Of a stretch of DNA of 50,138 nt, positions 17,129 to 24,926 are shown one piece after another. Below the pieces are notes generated by a model. That model had not been told where the DNA came from. It was given only the letters and a program-made list of their open reading frames with translations, and searched no databases. The stretch spans positions 1 through 50,138 of the forward strand of contig JAQICZ010000012.1 of assembly GCA_027858295.1 (NCBI GenBank), given 5' to 3'. Position 1 is the first letter of the stretch. Each line of letters starts with the position of its first letter. Origin of the DNA: Nanobdellota archaeon (GTDB lineage Archaea > Nanobdellota > Nanobdellia > Pacearchaeales > GW2011-AR1). A program made the translations under genes and the position numbers.

Positions 17129-17152
17129 TTCCAGGTCTAATATATAAATTGA

Positions 17153-17244
17153 AACTAACATTTGGTTATGAAAAGCTCTTTGGAGTGTAGCGGAGAAAAT
17201 TTGGGAAAATCTAACAGGGATTTTCTCTTTAACTGTTGTTAAGT
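17153..17244 (+). repeat. attC-like imperfect palindrome, site b (left border of twin module 2)
   Basis: 92 bp. Left core AACTAAC, then ATTTGGTTATGAAAAG; right end CTTTAACTGTT, then core GTTAAGT, which fits GTTRRRY exactly. The arms pair imperfectly (GGTTATGAAAA with the complement of TTTTCTCTTTAAC). The trailing block GAGAGCCTGCAAGGCGGTG follows at about 17,256-17,280 with a hairpin AAATTATGAAATAATTT. Confidence 0.6.
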
Positions 17245-17304
17245 CGTGCGAGCGAAGTGAGAGCCTGCAAGGCGGTGTCGAGAAATTATGAAATAATTTT
17301 TGCA

Positions 17305-17373
17305 GAGTTTTAATCTTTCTTTTCAGGTTTGGGGAGGACGGTGGGACGACCAATGTATTAGAGAGATAAGCCC
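17305..17373 (-). repeat. Inner terminal inverted block, left end of twin module 2
   Basis: Near copy of 8008-8078 (for example GGTGGGACGACCAATGTATT and AGAGAGATAAG shared). Its inverted partner is at 20,054-20,103 (GCGGGCTTATCTCTC ... GAAAAGAAAAATTAAA). A U/A-rich hairpin (TTTCTTTTTTTTAAAAAGAAA) follows at about 17,382-17,402, probably the terminator of the minus-strand operon. Confidence 0.6.
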
Positions 17374-17454
17374 ACTTTTTGTTTCTTTTTTTTAAAAAGA
17401 AAATGGGGAGTTCTTTTTTGCCTTCTTTTTTCTAAAAGAAGTTTAGAATTAAAA

Positions 17455-18492
17455 TTATTTTAATTGAAGTTTAGATTTTGAATATTCGACATAACAAATT
17501 CCTTGTTCATTGGTGTTTTTAATCAAAGAACAAACATTCGAATTAATATTTTGATTCGTTTCATCCATGGATTCAACTGCAGATATTATGCAATTTGATT
17601 TTATAGGATTTAAACAAATATCTAAATTTACACTTCTTCCGTATTGTTCAATGCAAGAATCTATATGAGCTTCATCGCTCCTTTCTTGACAAAATGAAAC
17701 ATCATTCGTTAAAAGTGATAAAGCCAAAATACAAGAATCCCTTCTATTGTTTTTAATCAACAAGCATTTATTAGACTCTTTATTATTCATAGCTTGACAA
17801 AGTAAACAATCGCTTTCTTCCGATTCATCTTCATATGTTGAACAATCTTGGTTATTATATTCAGATTTACAATTATTCCCATATACAGCAATAATAGTTT
17901 CTTCTTCTGTTCTCTTTAAACTTTCTTCAATAGTATTTAATGAATTTAAACAATCCTTTTCTGATAATCCAAACTTAACATCTCCTTCGCTATCTACTAA
18001 TCCATCATTTTTGACTTCTTGTTCTTTCTGCTCAATTAAGTCACATGCTTCTTTCTCTTGGTAAAATTGCATATAATTTCGCAGACACCATATTTCTGAT
18101 TCTAAGTCTATTGAATACGCACATTGGTTCATATCTTTTGTTGCTATTGCTTCACATTTCCATCTTAATTTTTTATCTTCTATTTTTATGCAATTATTTT
18201 CTTCTGTATGTATGGAAAGAATATAATAACATTCATCAATATCATCTTTCCCAGAAGGATTTCCATTGCTAAATGATTCACATAAATATGAATTTGTATC
18301 TTTATATGCTTGACATCTTTTTTGCCAAACTTCATTATCAGTATCAAGACAATAATTATTATCTAAAGAACTCGTTGGTTTTGAGTTATTATTATTTGAA
18401 TCAGTAATTGTTTCTTGATTTTGAGGAAGAAAAATTAATATTAAAAGAACCACGCAAGCTATTCCTATTATTCCAGTTGTTATTTTATTCAT
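17455..18492 (-). CDS. Single-pass membrane protein with Cys-rich ectodomain (twin-module gene)
   Basis: About 345 residues starting at the ATG at 18,492, two bases after the stop of the 48-aa gene; the track start seven codons upstream overlaps that gene. One transmembrane helix (IGIACVVLLILIFLP) precedes an Asn/Ser linker (DSNNNNSKPTSS). A helical, Cys-rich ectodomain follows in which Cys recur in short units such as QKRCQAYKDT, YLCESFS, DECYYIL, NQCAYSI and DSCIEQYG. The spacing suggests many disulfides or repeated helical hairpins. It is the positional counterpart of 8121-8771. Family not recognised. Confidence 0.72.
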   Translation of the reverse strand: MNKITTGIIGIACVVLLILIFLPQNQETITDSNNNNSKPTSSLDNNYCLDTDNEVWQKRCQAYKDTNSYLCESFSNGNPSGKDDIDECYYILSIHTEENNCIKIEDKKLRWKCEAIATKDMNQCAYSIDLESEIWCLRNYMQFYQEKEACDLIEQKEQEVKNDGLVDSEGDVKFGLSEKDCLNSLNTIEESLKRTEEETIIAVYGNNCKSEYNNQDCSTYEDESEESDCLLCQAMNNKESNKCLLIKNNRRDSCILALSLLTNDVSFCQERSDEAHIDSCIEQYGRSVNLDICLNPIKSNCIISAVESMDETNQNINSNVCSLIKNTNEQGICYVEYSKSKLQLK

Positions 18493-18493
18493 C

Positions 18494-18640
18494 TTATTTT
18501 TTGTTGTTAACAATATTATTTAAACTTAATCGTTCAATAGAAATTATTATGCCCCAATAATAAATATCTTCTTTTATAATATTTTTTATTCCTCTTTCTT
18601 TTAATTCTTGTTTTATTTTTTGTAATGTTAGTTTTTTCAT
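18494..18640 (-). CDS. 48-aa conserved microprotein (paralog of 8773-8916)
   Basis: Below the track cut-off. It reads MKKLTLQKIKQELKERGIKN, then IIKEDIYYWGIIISIERLS. It matches the 47-aa protein of twin module 1 across its length, with conservative changes (V/I, S/Q, N/K). It is the middle gene of a three-gene operon: the ATG overlaps the TGA of the 50-aa gene (ATGA) and the stop lies one base before the membrane-protein start. Function unknown. Confidence 0.7.
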   Translation of the reverse strand: MKKLTLQKIKQELKERGIKNIIKEDIYYWGIIISIERLSLNNIVNNKK

Positions 18641-18789
18641 TTTGAGCATAAGACTAAAATTTTTATGTAGTCTTCCCAGTTTAATTTTTCATATTTGTGA
18701 TTCTTTATGTAACGATTTTTTCTTTTTTTCATTATTCCAAATGTTGATTCGTCGAATTTTAGGGAGAGATGTTTTTGTTTCATATTCAT
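18637..18789 (-). CDS. 50-aa basic microprotein, RHH/antitoxin-like start
   Basis: Below the track cut-off. It starts MNMKQKHLSLKFDESTFGIM, followed by a Lys/Arg-rich stretch and KLNWEDYIKILVL. The pattern LSLKFDESTF...WEDYI recalls ribbon-helix-helix-type small regulators (beta strand, helix, helix), but no firm family can be named. It heads the operon with the 48-aa and membrane-protein genes and overlaps the next start as ATGA. The start may be M1 (18,789) or M3 (18,783). Twin module 1 lacks this gene. Confidence 0.6.
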   Translation of the reverse strand: MNMKQKHLSLKFDESTFGIMKKRKNRYIKNHKYEKLNWEDYIKILVLCSK

Positions 18790-18848
18790 TACACCAAATA
18801 TGGTAAATCATATTAATATATAAACCTTACCCTTAAAATGGTGTAATG
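18787..18848. promoter_or_regulatory. Divergent promoter with operator halves over both start codons
   Basis: CATTACACC (18,787-18,795) and its exact inverted copy GGTGTAATG (18,840-18,848) flank an A/T-rich centre with TATA-like ATATTAATATATAAACC. Each half contains the start codon of the gene it faces, so both transcripts are probably leaderless and a protein bound here would block both. The layout mirrors 8917-8977 with a different sequence. Confidence 0.65.
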
Positions 18849-19115
18849 ACGACTAAAATCCTTCTCCAAAATGAGAAATTATTTTCTAAAATAAAGATAG
18901 TTTCGAATAGATTTAGGTTTAAGATTTTGGAATTGACCCAAGATGAATCATTAAGTATTTCCAAATTAGGCTCTACTTTAAAACTTGCTTATACAAAATG
19001 TGCGGATTATGTGAGTATGTTGGAAAAAGAAGGACTTATTGAGAAAACAAAAGATGGAAAGGAAGTTTTAGTCAGGAGTAAGGTTAAGATAAAAGAGGGG
19101 CAGGTTATTTTTTAA
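18846..19115 (+). CDS. Winged-helix (ArsR-like) transcriptional regulator
   Basis: 89 residues. A helix-turn-helix is visible in RFKILELTQDESLSISKLGS and LAYTKCADYVSMLEKEGLIE, followed by a beta wing (KTKDGKEVLVRSKVKI). This is the compact ArsR/MarR-like layout used by many archaeal regulators. It is divergent from the microprotein operon across an inverted-repeat operator that includes its own start codon, suggesting autoregulation and control of the operon. It replaces the AbrB-like regulator of twin module 1. Confidence 0.8.
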   Translation: MTTKILLQNEKLFSKIKIVSNRFRFKILELTQDESLSISKLGSTLKLAYTKCADYVSMLEKEGLIEKTKDGKEVLVRSKVKIKEGQVIF

Positions 19116-19131
19116 AACGGAAGTATTTTAC

Positions 19132-19797
19132 TTATTGCCATCCATGTTGTTTATCACCATCTAGATTTAATTTAAAAATTTCTTTGTCAATTATTTTTAA
19201 ATGCTTGAAAATAGCCTTGATATTTTTTAGTGTTCTTTCATCATCTTTTAGTTCAATATACAACGCTAAGCTATTCAGTCTTTCAATAATTTCTGAGATA
19301 TTCAATATCAAATTATGTGATAAATGGTTTACATTTAATGAAGTTAAATCGACTAATTTTGTTTTATATCCAATAAATAATTTATTAGAATCGATCTTTT
19401 TTTTGTAATAATCAAGATACTCATCATTTAAAACCAGTTTATCAATTTTTTCAAAAATATCCTCATAGTTATTAGCCCTAATGCCTCTTTCTGAAAAATT
19501 AACTAAATGTTCTAAATCAATGTATATGTATGTAAATAATCTTTTTAAAATTGGTGAAAACTTTATAAGATATTTTTTCTTGAATTTCTTTTTTTGTCTA
19601 GATGAGTTATAATTAATAAATAAAATTGCGATAAATACTCCAAATAACGATGAATAAATTGCTTGCATAAAAATTTTCCATTCTAAAAATTTTAAACCAA
19701 TTATATATGAAATAAAAAGTAGGGAAGCAATTATTATTAAAGTAGATTTACTATTATTGATTTCAATTTCATCTAATCCCGATTTAATAAATGACAT
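19132..19797 (-). CDS. Two-helix membrane protein with helical cytoplasmic domain
   Basis: 221 residues. Two membrane helices lie near the N-terminus (TLIIIASLLFISYIIGLKF and AIYSSLFGVFIAILFI) with a short loop between. A basic segment (SSRQKKKFKKKYLIK) and a long all-helical domain (~80-215) follow. Positive charges after the second helix place the domain in the cytoplasm. Family not recognised. It is the second cargo gene of twin module 2, convergent with the regulator, and its ATG is about 70 bp from the right-border repeat. Confidence 0.6.
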   Translation of the reverse strand: MSFIKSGLDEIEINNSKSTLIIIASLLFISYIIGLKFLEWKIFMQAIYSSLFGVFIAILFINYNSSRQKKKFKKKYLIKFSPILKRLFTYIYIDLEHLVNFSERGIRANNYEDIFEKIDKLVLNDEYLDYYKKKIDSNKLFIGYKTKLVDLTSLNVNHLSHNLILNISEIIERLNSLALYIELKDDERTLKNIKAIFKHLKIIDKEIFKLNLDGDKQHGWQ

Positions 19798-19866
19798 AAA
19801 TTGAAAGATGTTTGCAAAATTATAAAGCTTGTGTTAATGCTTTTTGTTGGAAAATAATTAATTCTC

Positions 19867-20112
19867 GGAGAAAGCTAAACTATCTATCCGAAGGATTAGG
19901 AGCTCCCATTATCAATGAAAAATTTGCGTGAGTGAAACGAGCCTTTTATCCTCGGTTATGCGAAATTTTAATTTCGTGGTTTGGTTTTCGTTGGTCGGAT
20001 AAAAGAAGTTTTTCTATTTTGTCGAAGACAAAAAGCTATTTGTCTGGAGGACTGCGGGCTTATCTCTCGTATCGTTAGGGTGGGAAGAAAAGAAAAATTA
20101 AATTTTAGCGAC
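19867..20112 (+). repeat. Right-border repeat of twin module 2 (copy j2)
   Basis: Second copy of the 250-bp repeat at 10,487-10,735. The attC-like part is 19,874-19,961 (GCTAAAC ... GTTATGC; arms GAAGGATTAGGAGCTC / GAGCCTTTTATCCTC). The hairpin CGAAATTTTAATTTCG follows, then TTTTGTCGAAGACAAAA, a perfect short hairpin. Block 20,054-20,103 is the inverted partner of 17,305-17,373. The track ORF at 19,981 is not supported. From 20,113 to 20,378 I see no gene. Confidence 0.65.
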
Positions 20113-20378
20113 GGAGGAGCGACAACAAACCTATTATTATATTTTGCGACGAGATTATTGTTAGTTGAGAATTTTAATAGAGCAATTTATGTCTGCATTG
20201 TACGGATAAGATTGTGCCTTGCTCATGGATGAGCTTTCATATCAATACTAAGCAGTATAGCAATAAAGAGCTGAAATGAATTTTGAGAGTCAGTATCTAG
20301 CTGTAATGCAGTAATTTTGATTAAATTGCATAGTAGATATAAAATTAAAATGTTAATTTGATCGAGGACAAAAAGTAT

Positions 20379-20816
20379 TTAGTTGGCTTCTGGAGCTGCT
20401 TCTACTGCTGGAGCATAAATTTCTGTTAAAGTTTTAGCACCTTGTTTTACAACTTTTAGGTTAATTTGAGTGATTTCTTCTGATATCATATTCCCTCTAA
20501 CTGTTTTTCTTAATTTTAATCCTTTTGGAGTTGGATTTGATGATTTTTTCTTACCTTCTTTTCTTGGCTTTTTCTTCATACCTTTACCATAAGTTAATAG
20601 AAGCTTTTTTCTTCCAATACCCTCAACTTGTTTCATTACAGTAAATCCTGATTTATCAGAAGCACCTGTGATTTCGAATTCGTATCCTTCTAAATCTGCA
20701 GAAATAATGTTTCCTGGAACAACTTCACCTAGTATTTTGTCGATGAATTCTAATCCTTCGATTTCTACTTTCCAAGTTTTCCCTGTCTTTTCAGATAAAT
20801 TTAGTTTGAATGTCAT
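20379..20816 (-). CDS. rps6e: Ribosomal protein S6e
   Basis: 145 residues. This is the archaeal/eukaryotic small-subunit protein S6e. The family core is clear: FKLNLSEKTGKTWKVEI, GASDKSGFTVMKQVEG and KLRKTVRGNMISEEITQINLK, with a basic RNA-binding stretch (KKKPRKEGKKK) between. A short Ala/Glu-rich C-terminal tail follows. A TATA box CTTTATAAACTC lies about 22-31 bp before the ATG, giving a leaderless transcript. Monocistronic. Confidence 0.95.
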   Translation of the reverse strand: MTFKLNLSEKTGKTWKVEIEGLEFIDKILGEVVPGNIISADLEGYEFEITGASDKSGFTVMKQVEGIGRKKLLLTYGKGMKKKPRKEGKKKSSNPTPKGLKLRKTVRGNMISEEITQINLKVVKQGAKTLTEIYAPAVEAAPEAN

Positions 20817-20894
20817 AGGTTAGTTTACAAATTTGAGTTTATAAAGGTTACGACAGGCTCGATGTTGGGGATGGGCTAAAAGACAAAGGTGGGG

Positions 20895-20990
20895 CAGGTT
20901 GACATGTTTAGTTAGATTAAGGCTACCAATGGCATAACCCGATATGGGAAGCTGGGCCTCGGTTAAATTATTCCTCGCAGTTGTGCATGA
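20895..20990 (+). repeat. Dispersed ~95-nt repeat, copy R1
   Basis: The core TACCAATGGCATAACCCGAT, then ATGGGAAGCTGGGCCTCGG, then TTAAATTATTCCTCGC is shared with copies at 49,655-49,725 and 49,861-49,953. R1 and R3 also share the upstream TTGACATGTTTAGTTAG-like part. A further match to R2 occurs at about 21,005-21,045 (TTAGACTTATCAGAGC). It lies between S6e and the TauE-type exporter. It could be a structured RNA or a mobile-element relic. Confidence 0.55.
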
Positions 20991-21089
20991 GAATTATTGA
21001 TGGCTACTCAATTTAGACTTATCAGAGCTTAGTACTGTCCCTTATAATCTAAGGAAAATCTGATTTTAGATGTTGTAAAGCTGAGTCTC

Positions 21090-21887
21090 CTAAAAACCGA
21101 ACATTGCTAAAGTGCTAACCATAAAGAATTTTTTGAAGATTACAACGAATGCCAATATAATTAATATAATCCCTGAGATTTTGAACATACGTTCTTCGGA
21201 TATCTTATTTACGTATTTAGATGCTACAACTGCCCCAATAATTCCTCCGAATGAAGTTATTATTATATCTGTTAAGGGGAAGGGTCTGTGTATGAAGTGC
21301 CCAATTCCTCCAGATAATGCAATGAAGGCCATTATTAATACGGATGTTCCGATGGCTACTCTGATTGGATAGCCTAATATGAATACTAGTGCTACAAGAA
21401 TCGAGAGTCCACCACCCACTCCAAAAACACCACAGATTAGTCCAACAATTACACCAATAAGAATTGAAGCTAATGTCTTTTTGTTTTTGAAATAGTTAAA
21501 AATCCAAGTGTCTTGCCTCTTTAACGGGTTTCTCATAAATGATAGGCCTGTTATTAATATGACAACACCCAAACCGTCACCAAGAGCTAAATCTGGAATT
21601 GTTCTGGCTAGAATGCTTCCTAAAAAAGCAAAAATTGTTGCGAATACTCCAATGATTACTGCTCTTTTTAGGTCTAGATTTGAATATTTTTTATAGATAT
21701 GGGCTGAGGCTAAAGAAGCAAAGACGTCTGTCATTAATGAGATTCCGATTGCATCATATACTGAATATCCAAGTATAACTATAAGAATTCCTGCCATGAA
21801 GGTTACAGCCGAAGCACCAATTAAGCCAGTCATCACCCCGGCGCCTATTCCAGAAAGGAATAGAACAATAGCTGAAAGTATTGCCAT
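21090..21887 (-). CDS. TauE/SafE-family membrane exporter
   Basis: 265 residues, about eight transmembrane helices in two related halves. The duplicated Gly-rich helices are visible as GIGAGVMTGLIGAS near the start and GLICGVFGVGGG in the middle. TauE/SafE proteins export sulfite, sulfonates or related organic anions; the substrate here cannot be told. TTTATAAC precedes the ATG by about 25 bp. It is divergent from the RecJ-like gene and not in an operon. Confidence 0.88.
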   Translation of the reverse strand: MAILSAIVLFLSGIGAGVMTGLIGASAVTFMAGILIVILGYSVYDAIGISLMTDVFASLASAHIYKKYSNLDLKRAVIIGVFATIFAFLGSILARTIPDLALGDGLGVVILITGLSFMRNPLKRQDTWIFNYFKNKKTLASILIGVIVGLICGVFGVGGGLSILVALVFILGYPIRVAIGTSVLIMAFIALSGGIGHFIHRPFPLTDIIITSFGGIIGAVVASKYVNKISEERMFKISGIILIILAFVVIFKKFFMVSTLAMFGF

Positions 21888-22064
21888 AGAACATAAACCT
21901 AAAAATAAGTTATAAAGGTTGGGATTTGCGGGAGCGGTGGTTTGATTTTGCTATTGATCGATTTTGCGAGAATATATGAAGGGAAATATGAATTTTTATT
22001 CATATTTATCCAAATTATAAAGCAAAGCTTTTTAAGACAGAAGTGTTTGACATGTCAGTATAAA

Positions 22065-23678
22065 ATGAAAAGTCAAGGAAAACACACGCAGAAAAAGTTC
22101 GTTAGAAGACCTGAAGGAAGGATGGATATTAAAGAAATGCAAATTCAAGATATTGATATAAATTGTAAAAAAGTTTCTATTACAGCTAAAATTAATCGAA
22201 TTGTTCAAACAGGTGGGCCTACAGTTTTTGTAGCTGGAGATGGGACTGGAAGTTTTTCTTTGAAAGGGTTCATTGGTCCTGGAGAAAGAGCTTATCCTGA
22301 GATTGAAGAAGGAGATGTTGTTAAGGCAACTGTTTCTGTTGGTGAATTTCAAGGGGAATTAGAAGGAGAAATTGCAAAGATTAAGAAAGTTAATGAAGAT
22401 GAGCACAAATATTTCTTAAAACAAATGGAGCAAATTGAATTTGATAGAGCTAAAGTTGATGCTCCAGAATTTTTAGTTAAGACTCCTATTTTAGAAAAGT
22501 TGAAAGATAGATTTGAACAAGCAGCAACTCAAATTAGACTTGCGGTTATTCAAGATAGACCTATTATTGTAAGACATCATAATGATGCTGATGGTTATTC
22601 TTCAGGTTTTGCACTTGAAAGAGCAATTATCCCATTAATCCAAAAACAACATTCTGCTGTAAAGGCTCCATGGGAATATTTCCTCCGAGCTCCATGCCAA
22701 GCTCCATTCTATGAAGTTGATGATTCAATTAGAGATACTGCCAACTCATTACGAAATGTTGCTAAATTTTCAAACAAGATGCCTTTGATTATTATTGCTG
22801 ATAATGGATCTAGCGAAGAAGATTTAATGGCAATTAAGCAAGGAAAGATTCATGGTTCTGACTTTATTGTAGTTGATCATCATGGTTTTGACAAAGATGT
22901 TATTTCAGAAGAAGTTTTGACTCATATTAATCCATTTTTAGTTAATGAAAGTGGTGCGGAAATCTCTGCAGGTATGTTATGTACAGAACTTGCAAGATTC
23001 ATTAATCCAAAAGTTGATAATGTTACACAAATTGCCGCAATGAGTGGTTATGCTGATAGAATTGATTTAGGAGCTCCTGAAATTATGGAAAGATATTTGA
23101 AATTAGCTGAAGAAGAAGGTTATACTAAAGATTTGCTTTCTGATATTTCATTAGTTATTGATTATGTTTCTGCTAAGGTTAGATTTATGGAAGTTAGAGA
23201 ATATATTGAAGTTTTATTTGGAGAACCAAGAGAACAACAGAAGAAATTAGTTGAATTAATGGCTCCTTATATTAGAAAGATGGATGCTAAAGGTCTTGCT
23301 ATTGGCGTTTCAACTGCAACTCAAGAGAAATTAGGAAATGTAATTTTACAATCAATTGATATTGATGCAACATTCCCTGGATTTGGATTTTTCCCTAAAC
23401 CTGGAAGAGCAACAGGATTGGTACATGATGATTACCAAAAACAATCTGGAGAAACAGCTGTCGTTACTGCTGGAATTATGAGAACTGCTATTACTATGAG
23501 AGCAACTAATGCTGCTAACTTTTCAGTTCATGAATTGAAGAATTATATTGAAGAAAAATGTCCAGGAGCTTTCGTTGAAGGTGGAGGGCATAAGAATGCT
23601 GGTGCTTTGAGTTTCTTGCCTGTTAAGAAGGATGAAGTTGTGGCACTGTTAAAAGAATTTATTACTAATCGTAAATAA
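22065..23678 (+). CDS. RecJ-like DHH single-strand nuclease with N-terminal OB fold
   Basis: About 537 residues from the ATG at 22,065 (MKSQGKHTQKKF), preceded by the TATA-like CTTTTTAAGA; the track start 41 codons upstream is unlikely. An N-terminal OB fold (~20-105; KKVSITAKINRIVQTGG) is followed by the DHH phosphoesterase core (RHHNDADGYSSG, IIADNGSS, VVDHHGFD). The DHHA1-type C-terminus has GGGHKNAGALSF. Archaeal homologues are Mn-dependent single-strand exonucleases (GAN/RecJ) that can associate with the replisome and repair. All metal ligands appear intact. The stop codon coincides with the first bases of repeat E1. Confidence 0.88.
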   Translation: MKSQGKHTQKKFVRRPEGRMDIKEMQIQDIDINCKKVSITAKINRIVQTGGPTVFVAGDGTGSFSLKGFIGPGERAYPEIEEGDVVKATVSVGEFQGELEGEIAKIKKVNEDEHKYFLKQMEQIEFDRAKVDAPEFLVKTPILEKLKDRFEQAATQIRLAVIQDRPIIVRHHNDADGYSSGFALERAIIPLIQKQHSAVKAPWEYFLRAPCQAPFYEVDDSIRDTANSLRNVAKFSNKMPLIIIADNGSSEEDLMAIKQGKIHGSDFIVVDHHGFDKDVISEEVLTHINPFLVNESGAEISAGMLCTELARFINPKVDNVTQIAAMSGYADRIDLGAPEIMERYLKLAEEEGYTKDLLSDISLVIDYVSAKVRFMEVREYIEVLFGEPREQQKKLVELMAPYIRKMDAKGLAIGVSTATQEKLGNVILQSIDIDATFPGFGFFPKPGRATGLVHDDYQKQSGETAVVTAGIMRTAITMRATNAANFSVHELKNYIEEKCPGAFVEGGGHKNAGALSFLPVKKDEVVALLKEFITNRK

Positions 23679-23780
23679 TTTTGTTTCTTTTTCACCAATA
23701 TACTACTAAATAATTTCTTATGTACAGGAAGTACACGGCGAAATGATTTAGCAGCATCTTGATAAAAAATAAATCAAAAT
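23676..23780 (+). repeat. Palindromic element E, copy 1
   Basis: About 105 bp. It begins TAATTTTGTTTCTTTTT and ends AAAAATAAATCAAAAT, the same ends as copy E2 at 48,234-48,339. An internal palindrome is present: CTAAATAATTTC ... GTACAGGAAGTAC ... GAAATGATTTAG. It starts exactly at the RecJ-like stop codon. Confidence 0.6.
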
Positions 23781-23830
23781 AGATAATGTAACATAATAAT
23801 TTTTATAAGGAATTTTATTGTTTGTATTTA

Positions 23831-23941
23831 ATGAATAAATATTTTTGGGATAAAGAAGATTCTGATTTGATTGGTGGTATGTTTATGCTTGTAAGTTCTT
23901 TTTTGTTTTCTTTAATAATTTTAGAATTTGTAAAAAATTAA
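23831..23941 (+). CDS. 36-aa membrane microprotein
   Basis: Below the track cut-off. It reads MNKYFWDKEDSDLIGGMFML, followed by a hydrophobic helix and ILEFVKN. Its stop and the ATG of the next ORF share a base (TAATG), the usual sign of coupled translation. A TATA-like TTTTTATAAGG lies about 20-30 bp upstream. Unknown function; possibly a partner of the next microprotein. Confidence 0.5.
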   Translation: MNKYFWDKEDSDLIGGMFMLVSSFLFSLIILEFVKN

Positions 23942-24117
23942 TGGAAGAGAATTATTGGGTTTCTTCTATTTTGGTCTTAGGAATGGGGTATTTATTTTAT
24001 AATTTGGGTTATAATATTAAAAATAGAAATATAGTTAATGTTATTTTTTCTATTCGTAGCCTTTTGTATATAATTGGATTAATATTGTTTCTTTGTTTAC
24101 TTCTTTTGTTAAACTAA
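23941..24117 (+). CDS. 58-aa membrane microprotein
   Basis: Below the track cut-off. Two hydrophobic segments (SSILVLGMGYLFYNLGY and LLYIIGLILFLCLLLLL) are joined by NIKNRN. It is coupled to the 36-aa ORF by TAATG. It ends 40 bp before the ABC ATPase, which has its own TATA box, so it is probably not part of that operon. Function unknown. Confidence 0.5.
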   Translation: MEENYWVSSILVLGMGYLFYNLGYNIKNRNIVNVIFSIRSLLYIIGLILFLCLLLLLN

Positions 24118-24157
24118 ATTTCATTATCTTTAAATATTCACAAGACTCTTTTATGTT

Positions 24158-24925
24158 ATGAAAAAGGGTGAAGTTGAGCCTCATGTTATTGAGCTGAAGA
24201 ATGTTTGTAAGTATTATTATATGGGTGAAAATGTTGTGAAGGCTGTGGATGATTTGTCTTTGACTATTGAGAAGGGGAGTTTTATCGCAATTATGGGACC
24301 CTCGGGTTCTGGAAAATCTACGGCTATGAATTTGGTTGGAAGTTTAGATGTTCCGACTTCTGGGACTGTTTATTTAGATGGTGAGGATATTTCTTTTTTG
24401 ACGGAGTCTGATTTGGCTCAGATTCGTGGTAAGAAAATTGGGTTTATTTTTCAATCTTTTAATTTGATTCCAAATTTAACGACTAGGGAAAATGTGGCTT
24501 TGCCTATGACTTTTCAAGGTTATGATGAGTTTGAAAGAGCTGCTAAGGCTGAGGAATTATTAAAACTTGTTGATTTGGCTGATAGGGGCGACCATTATCC
24601 TGGTGAATTGTCTGGTGGGCAGAGACAGCGGGTTGCTATTGCTCGTTCGCTTGCTAATAATCCTGAAATGATTCTTGCTGATGAGCCGACGGGAAATCTT
24701 GATACAAAAACTGGAGATATTGTTATGGAGTTCTTATCAAAAATGCATAAACAAGGAAAAACGATTGTTGTTATTACACATGAGCCAGAGCTTGCAAAAA
24801 AATATGCAGAAATTGTTTATTGGTTGAAAGATGGAAAGCTTGAAAAGGTTACTCAAAAGAAAAATGGTTTTACTAAATCATCAAAGGATAAGTTGAATAA
24901 ATTAAAATATAGTGAGATGAAATAG
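24158..24925 (+). CDS. ABC transporter ATPase, MacB/LolD type
   Basis: 255 residues. Walker A is GPSGSGKST, the Q-loop is FIFQSFNL, the signature is LSGGQRQRVAIA, Walker B is ILADEPTGNLD and the H-loop is VITHE. TGNLD and the overall sequence place it in the MacB/LolD/FtsE group, which pairs with FtsX-like permeases and works by mechanotransmission on lipoproteins, peptides or envelope targets. A TATA-like CTTTAAATATTC stands about 21-32 bp upstream. It is followed after 1 bp by permease 1, and permease 2 lies downstream, so a heterodimeric exporter is likely. Confidence 0.93.
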   Translation: MKKGEVEPHVIELKNVCKYYYMGENVVKAVDDLSLTIEKGSFIAIMGPSGSGKSTAMNLVGSLDVPTSGTVYLDGEDISFLTESDLAQIRGKKIGFIFQSFNLIPNLTTRENVALPMTFQGYDEFERAAKAEELLKLVDLADRGDHYPGELSGGQRQRVAIARSLANNPEMILADEPTGNLDTKTGDIVMEFLSKMHKQGKTIVVITHEPELAKKYAEIVYWLKDGKLEKVTQKKNGFTKSSKDKLNKLKYSEMK

Positions 24926-24926
24926 G

